This document shows, piece by piece, positions 1 to 8,160 of a DNA stretch of 64,000 bases. The position numbers and the translations under genes are program-made. The first letter of the stretch is position 1; every line of letters begins with the position of its first letter. The DNA comes from Dorea formicigenerans (GTDB lineage Bacteria > Bacillota > Clostridia > Lachnospirales > Lachnospiraceae). The notes under the pieces were generated by a model that saw nothing but the letters and a program-made list of their open reading frames with translations, was not told where the DNA came from and made no database searches. The stretch spans positions 1,113,423 through 1,177,422 of the forward strand of contig NZ_CP102279.1 of NCBI RefSeq assembly GCF_025150245.1, written 5' to 3'.

Positions 1-579
1 GTGAATTGGAAGATAAATGCGAGGATGCAGGAAACCAGCCAAAACAGGAGATTTCAAAAATGCTGTACTATAAATCGGAATGGTATGCTTGCTGTTCACT
101 TCGTTTAAACATTCTATATAAAGAACGTTTAGTTCTTCATTTTGAAGAGGTAAAGCAGAACTATGTAAGGCTTTTACTTGTTTTACTGAGCGGTAGAGAA
201 GAAAAAACATTATGAATATACCGATACTCCAGAAAAATACAAGTAATGTGTGAATAAAAGTTGGTATTTGGGTGCTGACAGAGACAGCAAAATCATTTAT
301 TTTATCCAAATTATAACCATTACCAGAAAGAAAAGTGGTTTGAATGTCACCATTGGTACTTGAACGGGCTGTCAGCAAATGGCTCCACGATATAGAAGAT
401 GGGGCAGAGTTTATCGGTAAAAAGGGAACAATTAGAACGGCAAGAAATATAATCGAAAGATTATATTGCATACGTGCGGATAATTGCCTTTGCAATAAAT
501 TTTTTAATCCCAGTAAACTACCTAAAAAAATACAAATGATGGCATTACAGAGTAAAAATCGAAAACTAAAATATATCAA
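1..579 (-). CDS. blaR1: BlaR1/MecR1-type M56 sensor, N-terminal part (cut by window edge)
   Basis: This gene reads leftward and leaves the window, so only the first 193 codons are visible. It begins at a TTG (579-577), six bases after a strong GGAGGAG on the minus strand, directly behind blaI. The visible protein has hydrophobic segments near residues 1-25, 40-55 and about 110-130. It ends in a stretch (PVLAGFLHPRIYLP) typical of the region ahead of the HEXXH zinc site in BlaR1/MecR1 family M56 peptidases. The zinc site itself would lie off the window. Family members sense cell-wall antibiotics and trigger cleavage of the BlaI repressor. Order blaI-blaR1 on one transcript fits a self-regulated sensor pair. 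Which target genes it controls cannot be seen. Confidence 0.8.
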   Translation of the reverse strand, partial: MIYFSFRFLLCNAIICIFLGSLLGLKNLLQRQLSARMQYNLSIIFLAVLIVPFLPINSAPSSISWSHLLTARSSTNGDIQTTFLSGNGYNLDKINDFAVSVSTQIPTFIHTLLVFFWSIGIFIMFFLLYRSVKQVKALHSSALPLQNEELNVLYIECLNEVNSKHTIPIYSTAFLKSPVLAGFLHPRIYLPIH

Positions 580-597
580 AATATGCTCCTCCCATGG

Positions 598-966
598 TTA
601 ATGATTGGAAAGAAGATTCCGTAAGCTGGCAATGTCTTCTTCAGACAATTTATCATCCTCAATGTAAGAGGCAAGCATAGAAGTGATATTACCATTATAA
701 TATCGCTTTAAAAAAGAATTACTTTCCTGCCGAATATATTCGTCTTCCTTGACCAATGGAGTATAGACAAAAACCCGGCTTTGTTTTTCATAGGTTAGTG
801 CTTTTTTAGAAACGAGACGTTTAATCAATGTCTGAATTGTTTTAGGACTCCAACGGGAAATTTGTGTTAATTTTTCAGTAATTTCATTGGTGCTGATTGG
901 TGCGTATTTCCAAACGATTTTCATAACTTCAAATTCAGCTTCTGAAATTTGAGGCAGATTGCTCAT
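598..966 (-). CDS. blaI: BlaI/MecI/CopY-family winged-helix repressor
   Basis: A 122-residue protein with the full BlaI/MecI layout: an N-terminal winged helix (ISEAEFEVMKIVWKYAPIS, then the WSPKTIQTLIKRLVSKKAL recognition part) and a C-terminal helical dimerisation tail ending near LSEEDIASLRNLL. I chose ATG 966-964 because a GGAGG lies eight bases upstream; a TTG fifteen bases earlier would place that site inside the gene. It overlaps nothing and is followed after 18 bases by the blaR1 start, so the two are co-transcribed. Family members bind a TACA/TGTA dyad and are inactivated by proteolysis after BlaR1 signalling. A matching dyad sits just upstream (985-996). Confidence 0.9.
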   Translation of the reverse strand: MSNLPQISEAEFEVMKIVWKYAPISTNEITEKLTQISRWSPKTIQTLIKRLVSKKALTYEKQSRVFVYTPLVKEDEYIRQESNSFLKRYYNGNITSMLASYIEDDKLSEEDIASLRNLLSNH

Positions 967-984
967 GTGATATTCCTCCAAATC

Positions 985-1033
985 TTACGTTTGTAATAAA
1001 AATATTATATATCTTAAAAGGTTATTCTGTCAA
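985..1033 (-). promoter_or_regulatory. Consensus sigma-A promoter and BlaI-type operator of blaI-blaR1
   Basis: On the minus strand a perfect TTGACA (1033-1028) and a perfect TATAAT (1009-1004) are separated by 18 bases. The dyad TTAC-GTTT-GTAA (985-996) lies about where transcription would begin. BlaI-family operators are built on TACA/TGTA half-sites, so this is the natural autoregulatory site. The promoter is seen directly; repressor binding is inferred. Confidence 0.75.
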
Positions 1034-1257
1034 CGAAATAGGGTACTTGATTACGGAGCATTAAAAATAAATGCGGAATATCGTTCTGTAGAAAGTAATG
1101 GTGAGCTGGTTTGCAGGAAATCATAGAAGACTGTCTGGATGTATTGGAACCATTTATTGAAGAAGTTATTCCAAAAGAGCGGAAAGATCAGTATTATGAT
1201 TATTCAGAAGTGATTGAAATAGACTTAATCCTGGAGGAATATTTCCACGCAGCATGA
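1031..1257 (+). pseudogene. Frameshifted remnant of a small mobile-element protein
   Basis: Two overlapping frames read as one protein split by a frameshift near 1110-1125. The first gives LDYGALKINAEYRSVESNGE; the second gives QEIIEDCLDVLEPFIEEVI and ends IDLILEEYFHAA at a stop at 1255-1257. The composition looks like real coding sequence, with acidic amphipathic helices. I do not recognise a named family; the style resembles small accessory proteins of conjugative transposons. It has no visible start or ribosome site and its left end runs into the blaI promoter, so it is a leftover of an earlier element. Confidence 0.45.
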
Positions 1258-1259
1258 TA

Positions 1260-1450
1260 AAAAATAGAATAGTAGTGATAGAAAAAAGTATAAATAAGAA
1301 TCGAACATTTGTACTTTTTTCTTGCGTTAATCTATATACTTTCAAAAATTTATTTGATATAATAGGGACTGTTACAAGAACAAACAGTAAAAATATGACA
1401 GGACCGGAGGTTAGTATTTTCAGTATTTCCGAGTGCTGTTTTATCCGCAA
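1260..1450 (-). pseudogene. Possible remnant of a membrane protein
   Basis: A minus-strand frame encodes two strongly hydrophobic helices (around SGPVIFLLFVLVTVPIIS and VRFLFILFSITTILFFIML). It then runs antiparallel over the neighbouring remnant, where the coding character is lost. The only start is a TTG at 1450 without a good ribosome site. It could be the decayed end of a membrane protein or chance low-complexity sequence. No family is recognised. Confidence 0.2.
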
Positions 1451-1470
1451 ATATTAGTTTTGTGACTTTT

Positions 1471-1530
1471 ATTCGTAACGAGGTGAGAAACACATCTATT
1501 CACTATAAAAATGAGCTTTTCGTTACGAAT
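1471..1530. repeat. 10-bp inverted repeat with 40-bp loop
   Basis: ATTCGTAACG (1471-1480) is repeated exactly as its complement CGTTACGAAT (1521-1530). The left arm lies in TTTGTGACTTTTATTCGTAA, and a closely similar string (TTTGTGACTTTTT, ten bases, ATTCGTAA) recurs at about 2019-2048. The pair therefore brackets the uvrB fragment. It may be an operator or an old element end. Confidence 0.4.
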
Positions 1531-1591
1531 CTGGATACGAATTTTTGGCTGATATTGGTTGTACTAAAAGTTACAAATGGAGGAATTTACC

Positions 1592-1663
1592 ATGAATGCA
1601 GAAAAAGGACATTCGCAATCCGCTGACAATAGCCAGCTACTTGCTCATAAAAGCCCCATATAA
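1592..1663 (+). other. 23-codon frame with strong ribosome site, cut by the uvrB junction
   Basis: An ATG (1592) preceded by GGAGG at optimal distance starts a frame reading [20 protein letters not shown], which stops at 1661-1663 inside uvrB-derived sequence. The good start signal and abrupt change suggest the true beginning of an element gene whose remainder was replaced when the uvrB fragment was joined on. An overlapping frame from 1596 runs into the uvrB fragment in phase, so a hybrid peptide could also be made. Confidence 0.35.
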
Positions 1664-1904
1664 GCCAACCGGAGACCAGCCACAGGCGATTGCAGAGCTT
1701 GTGAAAGGGTTCAAGGAAGGCAATCAATGCCAGACTTTACTAGGGGTTACGGGTTCTGGAAAGACTTTTACGATGGCAAATGTGATTCAGCAATTACAGA
1801 AGCCGACGCTTGTCATCGCTCATAATAAGACGTTAGCAGCTCAGTTGTACGGAGAATTCAAGGAGATGTTCCCTGACAACGCAGTGGAATATTTTGTGTC
1901 CTAG
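1650..1904 (+). pseudogene. Displaced 5' fragment of a second, diverged uvrB
   Basis: The frame encodes the UvrB N-terminus from [18 protein letters not shown] through the Walker A segment ([14 protein letters not shown]) to DNAVEYFVS, then hits TAG at 1902. The intact uvrB at 5877 carries the same protein segment, followed by [10 protein letters not shown], the beta-hairpin. Homology stops just where that hairpin should start. The two copies differ at many third positions and several residues ([11 protein letters not shown] against [11 protein letters not shown]). The fragment is thus not a recent local duplication; it looks like the 5' end of another strain's or species' gene. No proper start codon remains. 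It probably marks a recombination or integration junction. Confidence 0.85.
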
Positions 1905-1930
1905 TCTGTCTGAGTGTGAAAAAGCTTGAT

Positions 1931-1959
1931 GTTTGGTACTTTTTTGTGTTGTTTGGTAC
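1931..1959 (+). repeat. Pair of 9-bp direct repeats, 20 bp apart
   Basis: GTTTGGTAC occurs at 1931-1939 and 1951-1959, exactly two helical turns apart, in the otherwise empty stretch between the uvrB fragment and the phosphoesterase gene. The spacing suits a paired protein-binding site, but no partner gene is evident. Nothing else was seen between 1905 and 2068. Confidence 0.3.
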
Positions 1960-2068
1960 GGATTTTGCGGACGAAATAGCAGGTTACGGACTAGATGATA
2001 CTAGGTGAACAAATGGAATTTGTGACTTTTTGCAGGAAAAATTCGTAATGGAGAAAGAGGACGATAAC

Positions 2069-2602
2069 ATGATTTACTTTACAAGTGATTTGCATTTAGG
2101 GCATCGTGGAATTATAGAAATGCAAAATCGCCCTTTTGAAAATATTCAGGAGATGAATCAGGTTTTGATTCGAAATTATAATGCCGTAGTACATAAAAAT
2201 GATACAGTATATATTCTTGGAGACATCAGTCATCATCTACCGAGGGATAGAGCAAATGAATTGATTAGCAAGCTGAACGGAAAGAAGATTCTGGTTAAAG
2301 GAAATCATGACAAGAAATATGATACTGAATTATTTGAGGAGATTTGTGATTTCAAAACAGTGTCATTAAATGGAGTGTATTTTGCATTAATGCACTATCC
2401 AATGTTGTCATGGCCGAAGAAGAACAGTGGAAGCATTCAGTTGCATGGACATATACATGCACGTGAGGAATATAATTTGCAGAATAAAGTAGATGGAATT
2501 ACAAGGTATGATGTAGGTGTGGATGCTAATTGTTATTATCCCGTGTCAGTAAAACAGATTATAAAGTTTTTTGAGAACAATGAAGGAAAATGCAAATTGT
2601 GA
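2069..2602 (+). CDS. Calcineurin-like metallophosphoesterase
   Basis: A 177-residue single-domain protein with the metallophosphoesterase metal ligands in order: DLHLGH near the N-terminus, GDISH about residue 54, KGNHD about residue 75, HYPM about residue 110 and HGHIH about residue 127. I place the start at ATG 2069 because the family begins almost at once with the first metal motif (MIYFTSDLHLGH) and a purine-rich AGAAAGAGG precedes it. Small enzymes of this kind are common on phages and mobile elements and hydrolyse phosphoesters of unknown identity. It stands alone between the uvrB fragment and a RhuM-like gene, so context supports element cargo rather than a housekeeping role. Confidence 0.85.
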   Translation: MIYFTSDLHLGHRGIIEMQNRPFENIQEMNQVLIRNYNAVVHKNDTVYILGDISHHLPRDRANELISKLNGKKILVKGNHDKKYDTELFEEICDFKTVSLNGVYFALMHYPMLSWPKKNSGSIQLHGHIHAREEYNLQNKVDGITRYDVGVDANCYYPVSVKQIIKFFENNEGKCKL

Positions 2603-2605
2603 ACT

Positions 2606-2663
2606 GTTTAGGCAAAATTTGCCTAAACTGCGTCAATTAGGGAAATTGAATTCCCCAATTGAG
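2606..2663 (+). repeat. Two adjacent perfect or near-perfect hairpins
   Basis: The first hairpin has arms GTTTAGGCAAA and TTTGCCTAAAC around a single base (2606-2628). The second pairs TCAATTAGGGAA with TTCCCCAATTGA around ATTGAA (2634-2663), with one mismatch. Neither is followed by a T tract, so a simple terminator is unlikely. They lie in the leader of the RhuM-like gene. Confidence 0.55.
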
Positions 2664-2739
2664 AAAAACGTAATTATTACAGTTGATCTGAATTAGTGAT
2701 ATTAGATAAGCTTGAAAAGAATAGAAAGGATAGATGTAC

Positions 2740-3744
2740 ATGATTCAAGAACATGAAATTGTTTTGTATCAAGTGGAGGATACTAATATATGTGTTAATG
2801 TTGTTTTTAAAGATGAGACATTCTGGATGACGCAAAAGGCAATGGCAGAATTATTTGATGTCAATGTACCGGCGATTTCAAAACATTTATCTAATATATT
2901 TGAGGAAGGAGAACTTTTTAAAGAGGCAACTGTTTCCAAAATGGAAATAGTTCAAATGGAAGGAAATAGAAAGGTCAAGCGAGAACCGGAATTTTATAAT
3001 CTAGATGCAATTATAGCGGTCGGATATCGGGTTAATTCTAAGAAAGCTACAAGGTTTCGTCAATGGGCAACAAAAACATTAAAGGAATATATTACTAAAG
3101 GATTTGTTCTTAATGATGATATGCTTAAAAATGGTAAGCCGTTTGGAAAAGATTATTTTGATGAATTATTGGAACGTATTCGTGAAATACGAGCCAGTGA
3201 ACGGAGAGCATATCAAAAAATTACAGATGTATTTGAACAGTGTAGTTATGATTATGATAAAAATAGCGATATCACAAAAGCTTTTTATGCTTTTGTTCAA
3301 AATAAGCTTCATTTTGCAGTTACCGGAAAGACAGCGGCAGAATTAGTTTATGAACGAGTAAATGCTGAGAAACCTGCTATGGGACTTACTACGTGGAAAG
3401 ATGCTCCGGATGGTAAAATTTTGAAAAGAGATATTAGTGTTGCAAAGAATTACCTAAATGAAAAAGAATTATCACGCTTAAATAGGCTTGTTACAATGTT
3501 TATTGATTATGCAGAGTTGATGGCTGAAGATGAAGTATTGATGAGTATGCAAGATTGGGTAGAGCAGACAAATCAATTTTTAAGAAATAACAGAAGAGAG
3601 GTACTTGAAGGTAAGGGGAAAGTATCACATGATATGGCTATGAAAAAGGCGGAGAAAGAATATGAGATATTTCGGGTAAAGCAAGATCAGGAGTATGTTT
3701 CTGAGTTTGATAGAGAAGTGGAAAGATATCTTAAGGGAGAATAA
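2740..3744 (+). CDS. RhuM-family protein
   Basis: About 334 residues matching the RhuM family (named for a Salmonella pathogenicity-island gene) over the whole length. It has an N-terminal DNA-binding-like part (FWMTQKAMAELFDVNVPAISKHLSNIF), the conserved EFYNLDAIIAVGYRVNSKKATRFRQWA segment, here recognised in two halves, and the LTTWKDAPDGKILKRDISVAKNYL region. ATG 2740 lies ten bases after AAGGA; ATG 2734 is too close to it. The family's biochemical role is unknown, and it is typical of genomic islands, often beside restriction or toxin genes. The neighbours here are an orphan phosphoesterase and a broken IS. No toxin partner is visible. Confidence 0.85.
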   Translation: MIQEHEIVLYQVEDTNICVNVVFKDETFWMTQKAMAELFDVNVPAISKHLSNIFEEGELFKEATVSKMEIVQMEGNRKVKREPEFYNLDAIIAVGYRVNSKKATRFRQWATKTLKEYITKGFVLNDDMLKNGKPFGKDYFDELLERIREIRASERRAYQKITDVFEQCSYDYDKNSDITKAFYAFVQNKLHFAVTGKTAAELVYERVNAEKPAMGLTTWKDAPDGKILKRDISVAKNYLNEKELSRLNRLVTMFIDYAELMAEDEVLMSMQDWVEQTNQFLRNNRREVLEGKGKVSHDMAMKKAEKEYEIFRVKQDQEYVSEFDREVERYLKGE

Positions 3745-3888
3745 GTAAACGTGAGAAAGAAAAAGCCTTAGACTTTTTATAAGCATTCCTATAGAACATG
3801 AAATTTGACAATTAAAAAAATCTCCCAGTATGATGTAAGAAAGTTTGGCGACTTTTAAATACATCAAAACAAAGGAGATTTTTAACAA

Positions 3889-4470
3889 ATGAAAAAGAAA
3901 AACCATTCCAACGAAAAACTTGCAGCAATTACATTTAAAACTTTAATTGTCGGAGTTGATATTGCAAAGCATAACCAGTGGGCGAGATTTGTAGACTGCC
4001 GTGGTATCGAGCATAACAAGGCTCTTAAATTTGAAAATAACAGAAACGGTTTCAATGCAATCTTAACAAGGATTTATGAAATCTGCAAGAATGAAGATTT
4101 TAACAAGGTTATTGTGGGGATAGAACCGACCGGTCATTACTGGAAGGCATTTGCAAATTTCCTGTTGAAGCAGGCAAAAATTACAGTTGTGCTGGTAAAT
4201 CCGTATCATACCAAAAAGGCAAAGGAATTGGATGATAATAGTCAGACAAAATCAGATAAAAAGGATGCACTGACTATAGCAAGACTGGTGAAAGACGGAC
4301 GATATTTTGAAACATATTTGCCACATGATGTTTATGCAGAACTGCGTGGTTTGACAACAACCAGGCATAACATGAATAAGAGAAAAACAATTTCTCCTGT
4401 GGAAGACGCTTATATAGAGACTATTAAAGATGCAAATAAAAATGCAAAACAGGGTACTAGAAGAAAATAA
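3889..4470 (+). pseudogene. Truncated IS110-family transposase (N-terminal DEDD domain only)
   Basis: The first ~165 residues are the RuvC-like DEDD catalytic domain of IS110 transposases: VGVDIAKHNQWARFVD, the VIVGIEPTGHYWKAFANFL strand and the DNSQTKSDKKDALTIARLV segment. After NMNKRK the sequence changes to a short unrelated tail ending KNAKQGTRRK, and the C-terminal Transposase_20 domain with its conserved serine is missing. Normal length is about 400 residues; this is 193. A good AAAGGAG start site remains. IS110 elements lack terminal inverted repeats, so element ends cannot be drawn. It cannot transpose on its own. Confidence 0.85.
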
Positions 4471-4497
4471 ATAAAATTTTAGATATACGGAGGAAAG

Positions 4498-5856
4498 ATG
4501 GATTTATCAGGAATTTTTCAAAATAATATAGTTATAGTGTATTTTTTTATGTGCTTAGGACTATTTATGCATGACAAAATGAGAGAATGTCAAAAAATAG
4601 CGATATTGTATTTAGTCTCTTTTGTGGCATGTATATTACGAATAATACCGATAGTCCAAATGACAGTTGCTGTGATAGTGATTCAATTTATCTATTCTGA
4701 ATATTTATCAGAAGATAGTATGAAAACAAAAATTATAACAAAAGTACGATATAAAATATTAGATTATATATTTCAGTTTTTTATAAATTATGCTACATGG
4801 ATGTTTGTAATAGCTCTTGTTTTGTGTTCAAATCGTATAGGGAATAAAGCAGGAAAGTATAAGTATATATTATTGATGATGGCAGCTGTTCTAATTTTTT
4901 TATTGATTCAATATATAGTATCAAAGAAATTTGAAATTAAGAGTGTTGATAAAATTTATAATTATTTTGAGAAATATCCGATTAACTTTATGCCATCTAG
5001 TATACAGGAAGAAAAATTTACTATTCTTTCAAATATGGAAGATAAAAGTTTTTTTGAACGAAAAAATACATATAATATTTTTTCACTAGAATTTTTGAAA
5101 TATAAATTAGAGCAAAGTCTTGGTAAAAAGGCAAAAAAGAAGGATCAGATAATTTTATTAAAATCGTACATTAAAAAATCTAAAAATATTAGAGGGTACT
5201 CAACTATTGAAATGCAATTATTGAGAACAATTGCATTAGAGAGTGGATATACTTGTGTTATAAGAAGAAAAATATTTGAATTTTTTTATTCAAAAATTAT
5301 TTTTTCGAGCTTAAAACAATATTATCGAGCACATCAGGTGGTTAACTGGTGGGATTTTAAGAAGTACATTATATGGTTATATTACCAGTGTGTTCCGATT
5401 AATGTTAATGGGAAACAATATGATTCTATTAAGTCGTTTATAAATATAAAATCAGTAGAAAATTGGCCGTTGGAAAAAATGTTTGTAGCTATTTTGGCAT
5501 TAAGTGGAAAATGTGTAAATGAGAAAACATTAGAAATTTATGCGGACACAATTACTGAATATGACTTGAATATCGCTGTTATAGAATATTTGGCTTCTAA
5601 TAAAGATGTACATATTTGTGATTTTGAAATAGAAAGGGAATCTATCATAAAAATAGAAAATAAAAAGGATGTAGAAGAAATTTTAGAGGGGAAAATAGAA
5701 AACATTGAAAAAATGAAATGTAAAGTTGTAGATGACTTTGTTAAAATAACTATGTATTGTTCAGGGAAAATTAACTTAAAAGAAATTAGAGAGCAGCTAG
5801 GACATGCGTTACAAATAAATAGTGATAAGATAATAACGTTAAGTGAAGAGTTATAG
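4498..5856 (+). CDS. Membrane protein with divergent GT51 (peptidoglycan glycosyltransferase) signature
   Basis: A 452-residue protein with about five hydrophobic helices in residues 10-140, then a soluble part. Residues 180-270 reproduce the GT51 motifs in order: [10 protein letters not shown] (motif 1, E181), [12 protein letters not shown] at 232-243 (motif 2, usually GGSTI..Q) and RRKIFE at 256-261 (motif 3, RKxxE, E261). Both catalytic glutamates of the fold are therefore present, though the surroundings are much changed and there is no transpeptidase domain. A GGAGG precedes the ATG by five bases. The gene is far more AT-rich than uvrB, which begins 20 bases downstream, suggesting transfer. 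It may polymerise or remodel glycan strands, or be an inactive binder. Ordinary similarity searches may label it hypothetical. Confidence 0.6.
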   Translation: MDLSGIFQNNIVIVYFFMCLGLFMHDKMRECQKIAILYLVSFVACILRIIPIVQMTVAVIVIQFIYSEYLSEDSMKTKIITKVRYKILDYIFQFFINYATWMFVIALVLCSNRIGNKAGKYKYILLMMAAVLIFLLIQYIVSKKFEIKSVDKIYNYFEKYPINFMPSSIQEEKFTILSNMEDKSFFERKNTYNIFSLEFLKYKLEQSLGKKAKKKDQIILLKSYIKKSKNIRGYSTIEMQLLRTIALESGYTCVIRRKIFEFFYSKIIFSSLKQYYRAHQVVNWWDFKKYIIWLYYQCVPINVNGKQYDSIKSFINIKSVENWPLEKMFVAILALSGKCVNEKTLEIYADTITEYDLNIAVIEYLASNKDVHICDFEIERESIIKIENKKDVEEILEGKIENIEKMKCKVVDDFVKITMYCSGKINLKEIREQLGHALQINSDKIITLSEEL

Positions 5857-5876
5857 AATTCATAAAGGAGACTCAC

Positions 5877-7856
5877 ATGGATCATTTTAATTTAGTATCA
5901 GAATATTCCCCAACCGGCGACCAGCCTCAGGCCATTGAGCAATTGGTTCAGGGCTTCAAAGAAGGCAACCAGTGTCAGACACTGCTTGGTGTCACCGGTT
6001 CGGGTAAAACATTTACGATGGCGAATGTCATTGCACAATTAAATAGACCAACGCTTATCATAGCGCATAATAAGACTTTAGCAGCTCAATTGTATGGCGA
6101 GTTTAAGGAGTTCTTTCCAGACAACGCAGTCGAATATTTTGTCTCCTACTACGATTACTATCAGCCGGAGGCTTATGTCCCATCTTCTGACACCTACATT
6201 GCGAAGGATTCTTCTGTCAATGAAGAGATTGATAAGCTGAGATTATCTGCGACAGCAGCATTGATCGAGCGGAGGGACGTAATTGTAGTTGCCAGCGTTT
6301 CCTGCATCTATGGTCTTGGTGAACCGGAAAACTTTGAGCAGATGATGGTATCGCTCCGCCCGGGGATGGAGAAGGACAGAGATGAAGTGTTACGCCAGCT
6401 GATAGATATTCAATATGACAGAAATGATATGGATTTCAAGCGGGGAACATTCCGGGTGCGCGGAGATACGATAGAAGTCGTACCGGCAGACCGTGGCGAT
6501 ACAGCTATCAGAGTTGAATTTTTCGGAGATGAGATTGACCGGATTTCGGAGATAGACATGCTTACCGGAGAGATTAAAAATACGCTGAATCATATTGCGA
6601 TATTTCCGGCATCCCATTACGTTGTACCGAAGGAGCGTATGGAAAAAGCAATTAAAAATATTGAGATTGAACTGGAAGAACAGGTGAAATATTTCAAAGG
6701 TGAAGATAAACTTCTGGAAGCCCAGAGAATTGCGGAGCGAACGAATTTTGATATAGAAATGATGCGAGAGACAGGTTTCTGTTCAGGAATTGAGAACTAC
6801 TCCAGACATCTGGCAGGGCTTGCGCCGGGGCAGCCGCCCAATACTTTGATTGATTATTTCCCGGACGATTTTATTATGATGATTGACGAGTCTCATAAGA
6901 CGGTTCCACAGATTGGCGGTATGTACCACGGAGATCAGTCCAGAAAGAGAACGCTGGTGGACTATGGATTTCGGCTGCCGTCTGCGCTGGATAACCGTCC
7001 GCTTAGTTTTGAAGAATTTGAAAGTAAGATCGATCAGGTACTGTTCGTGTCTGCGACACCTGGACAATATGAGGAAGAGCATGAACTTTTACGTGCACAG
7101 CAGGTGATCCGTCCGACAGGACTTCTGGATCCTGAAATCGAGGTGCGCCCGGTTGAGGGACAGATTGACGACTTGATTGGTGAGGTGAAGAAGGAGATTG
7201 CAGGAAAACATAAGATTTTGATCACTACATTGACAAAACGAATGGCCGAAGATCTGACCGATTATATGCGGGAACTTGGTATTCGTGTCCGTTATCTGCA
7301 TTCGGATATTGATACGCTGGAGCGGACAGAAATCGTGCGGGATATGCGTCTCGATGTTTTTGATGTTCTGGTCGGAATCAATCTTCTGCGAGAAGGTCTG
7401 GATATTCCGGAGATCACGCTTGTGGCGATTCTGGACGCGGATAAAGAGGGATTCCTGCGTTCGGAGACATCTCTTGTGCAGACAATCGGACGTGCAGCAC
7501 GTAATGCAGAAGGTCATGTTATCATGTATGCAGATAATATGACAGATTCCATGAAGAATGCGATTGAAGAGACGAAGCGTCGCCGCAAGATCCAGATGGC
7601 ATATAATGAGGAACATGGTATTACGCCAACTACGATTCAGAAGAGTGTCCGGGATCTGATTAGCATTTCCAAGAAAGTTGCTGCCACAGAACTTCAGATG
7701 GACAAAGATCCGGAATCTATGAGTGAGAAGGAGCTTTTGAAGTTGATTGCCGATGTGACAAAGCAGATGAAGAAGGCAGCAGCAGAGTTGAACTTCGAAG
7801 CAGCAGCAGAGCTGCGCGATAAGCTGATTGAGCTGAAGAAGATGCTTAAAGAGTAG
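5877..7856 (+). CDS. uvrB: UvrABC excision nuclease subunit B
   Basis: A full-length UvrB of 659 residues. It has Walker A GVTGSGKT near residue 39, the beta-hairpin [12 protein letters not shown] near residue 92, the DEAH-type IDESH near residue 338, helicase motifs V and VI ([22 protein letters not shown]) and the C-terminal UVR motif ([19 protein letters not shown]) that contacts UvrC. It loads at lesions handed over by UvrA and prepares the incision. AAGGAG precedes the ATG. uvrA follows after 304 bases with the same orientation. The diverged partial copy at 1650-1904 ends exactly before the hairpin, so the 5' end of this gene may itself have been exchanged during an integration. Confidence 0.97.
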   Translation: MDHFNLVSEYSPTGDQPQAIEQLVQGFKEGNQCQTLLGVTGSGKTFTMANVIAQLNRPTLIIAHNKTLAAQLYGEFKEFFPDNAVEYFVSYYDYYQPEAYVPSSDTYIAKDSSVNEEIDKLRLSATAALIERRDVIVVASVSCIYGLGEPENFEQMMVSLRPGMEKDRDEVLRQLIDIQYDRNDMDFKRGTFRVRGDTIEVVPADRGDTAIRVEFFGDEIDRISEIDMLTGEIKNTLNHIAIFPASHYVVPKERMEKAIKNIEIELEEQVKYFKGEDKLLEAQRIAERTNFDIEMMRETGFCSGIENYSRHLAGLAPGQPPNTLIDYFPDDFIMMIDESHKTVPQIGGMYHGDQSRKRTLVDYGFRLPSALDNRPLSFEEFESKIDQVLFVSATPGQYEEEHELLRAQQVIRPTGLLDPEIEVRPVEGQIDDLIGEVKKEIAGKHKILITTLTKRMAEDLTDYMRELGIRVRYLHSDIDTLERTEIVRDMRLDVFDVLVGINLLREGLDIPEITLVAILDADKEGFLRSETSLVQTIGRAARNAEGHVIMYADNMTDSMKNAIEETKRRRKIQMAYNEEHGITPTTIQKSVRDLISISKKVAATELQMDKDPESMSEKELLKLIADVTKQMKKAAAELNFEAAAELRDKLIELKKMLKE

Positions 7857-7904
7857 TAAAGGTCATTCCACCATTGAGTAAGCATAGGAAGTTTCGAATC
7901 TTTT

Positions 7905-8105
7905 GAACCTGTTATCGTAACAGTTCAGAACCCCACCACACAAATTCGCAAAACCGCACGATACTCGTGCTTTCCCGCTGTTATGCAGCTAATTTTGCTC
8001 ATATGTGGGGTGGTAACTCTATTCGAGTCACCTTGAAATAAGAAAAACTGCTACTTACATGCAAGCATGACGTATCAATTTTTCTTATTTCAAGGGGTTC
8101 TGAAT
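7905..8105. repeat. Nest of inverted repeats in the uvrB-uvrA gap
   Basis: The 304-base gap contains no gene but many palindromes. TTCAGAACCCC (7923-7933) returns as GGGGTTCTGAA (8095-8105). A perfect 17-bp stem pairs 8031-8047 with 8079-8095 (CCTTGAAATAAGAAAAA and its complement), with CATGC-AA-GCATG in its loop. A separate GCACGA-TAC-TCGTGC hairpin occupies 7956-7970. CTGTTA-TCG-TAACAG sits at 7909-7923. The outer arms plus inner hairpins look like a repetitive extragenic element or a small non-autonomous mobile element. The 17-bp stem may also act as the uvrB terminator. Confidence 0.55.
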
Positions 8106-8160
8106 AGTTACCTGTTATCAATAAATGAACAGAATAAATAATAAAAGGGAATTTTAAAAC

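Noticed and set aside
1254-1457. A 67-codon plus-strand frame
   Set aside because: Composition is unlike protein coding in this genome, and it lacks a ribosome site; it mirrors the hydrophobic minus-strand remnant.
3625-3906. A 93-codon minus-strand frame over the rhuM end and IS110 start
   Set aside because: It runs antisense to a confident gene end and an IS start, and its Phe/Leu/Ser richness is what A-rich sense DNA gives when complemented.
7905-7926. GAAC…GTTC in the uvrB-uvrA gap as a LexA box
   Set aside because: The half-sites are about 14 bases apart, much wider than the Firmicutes GAAC-N4-GTTC operator.
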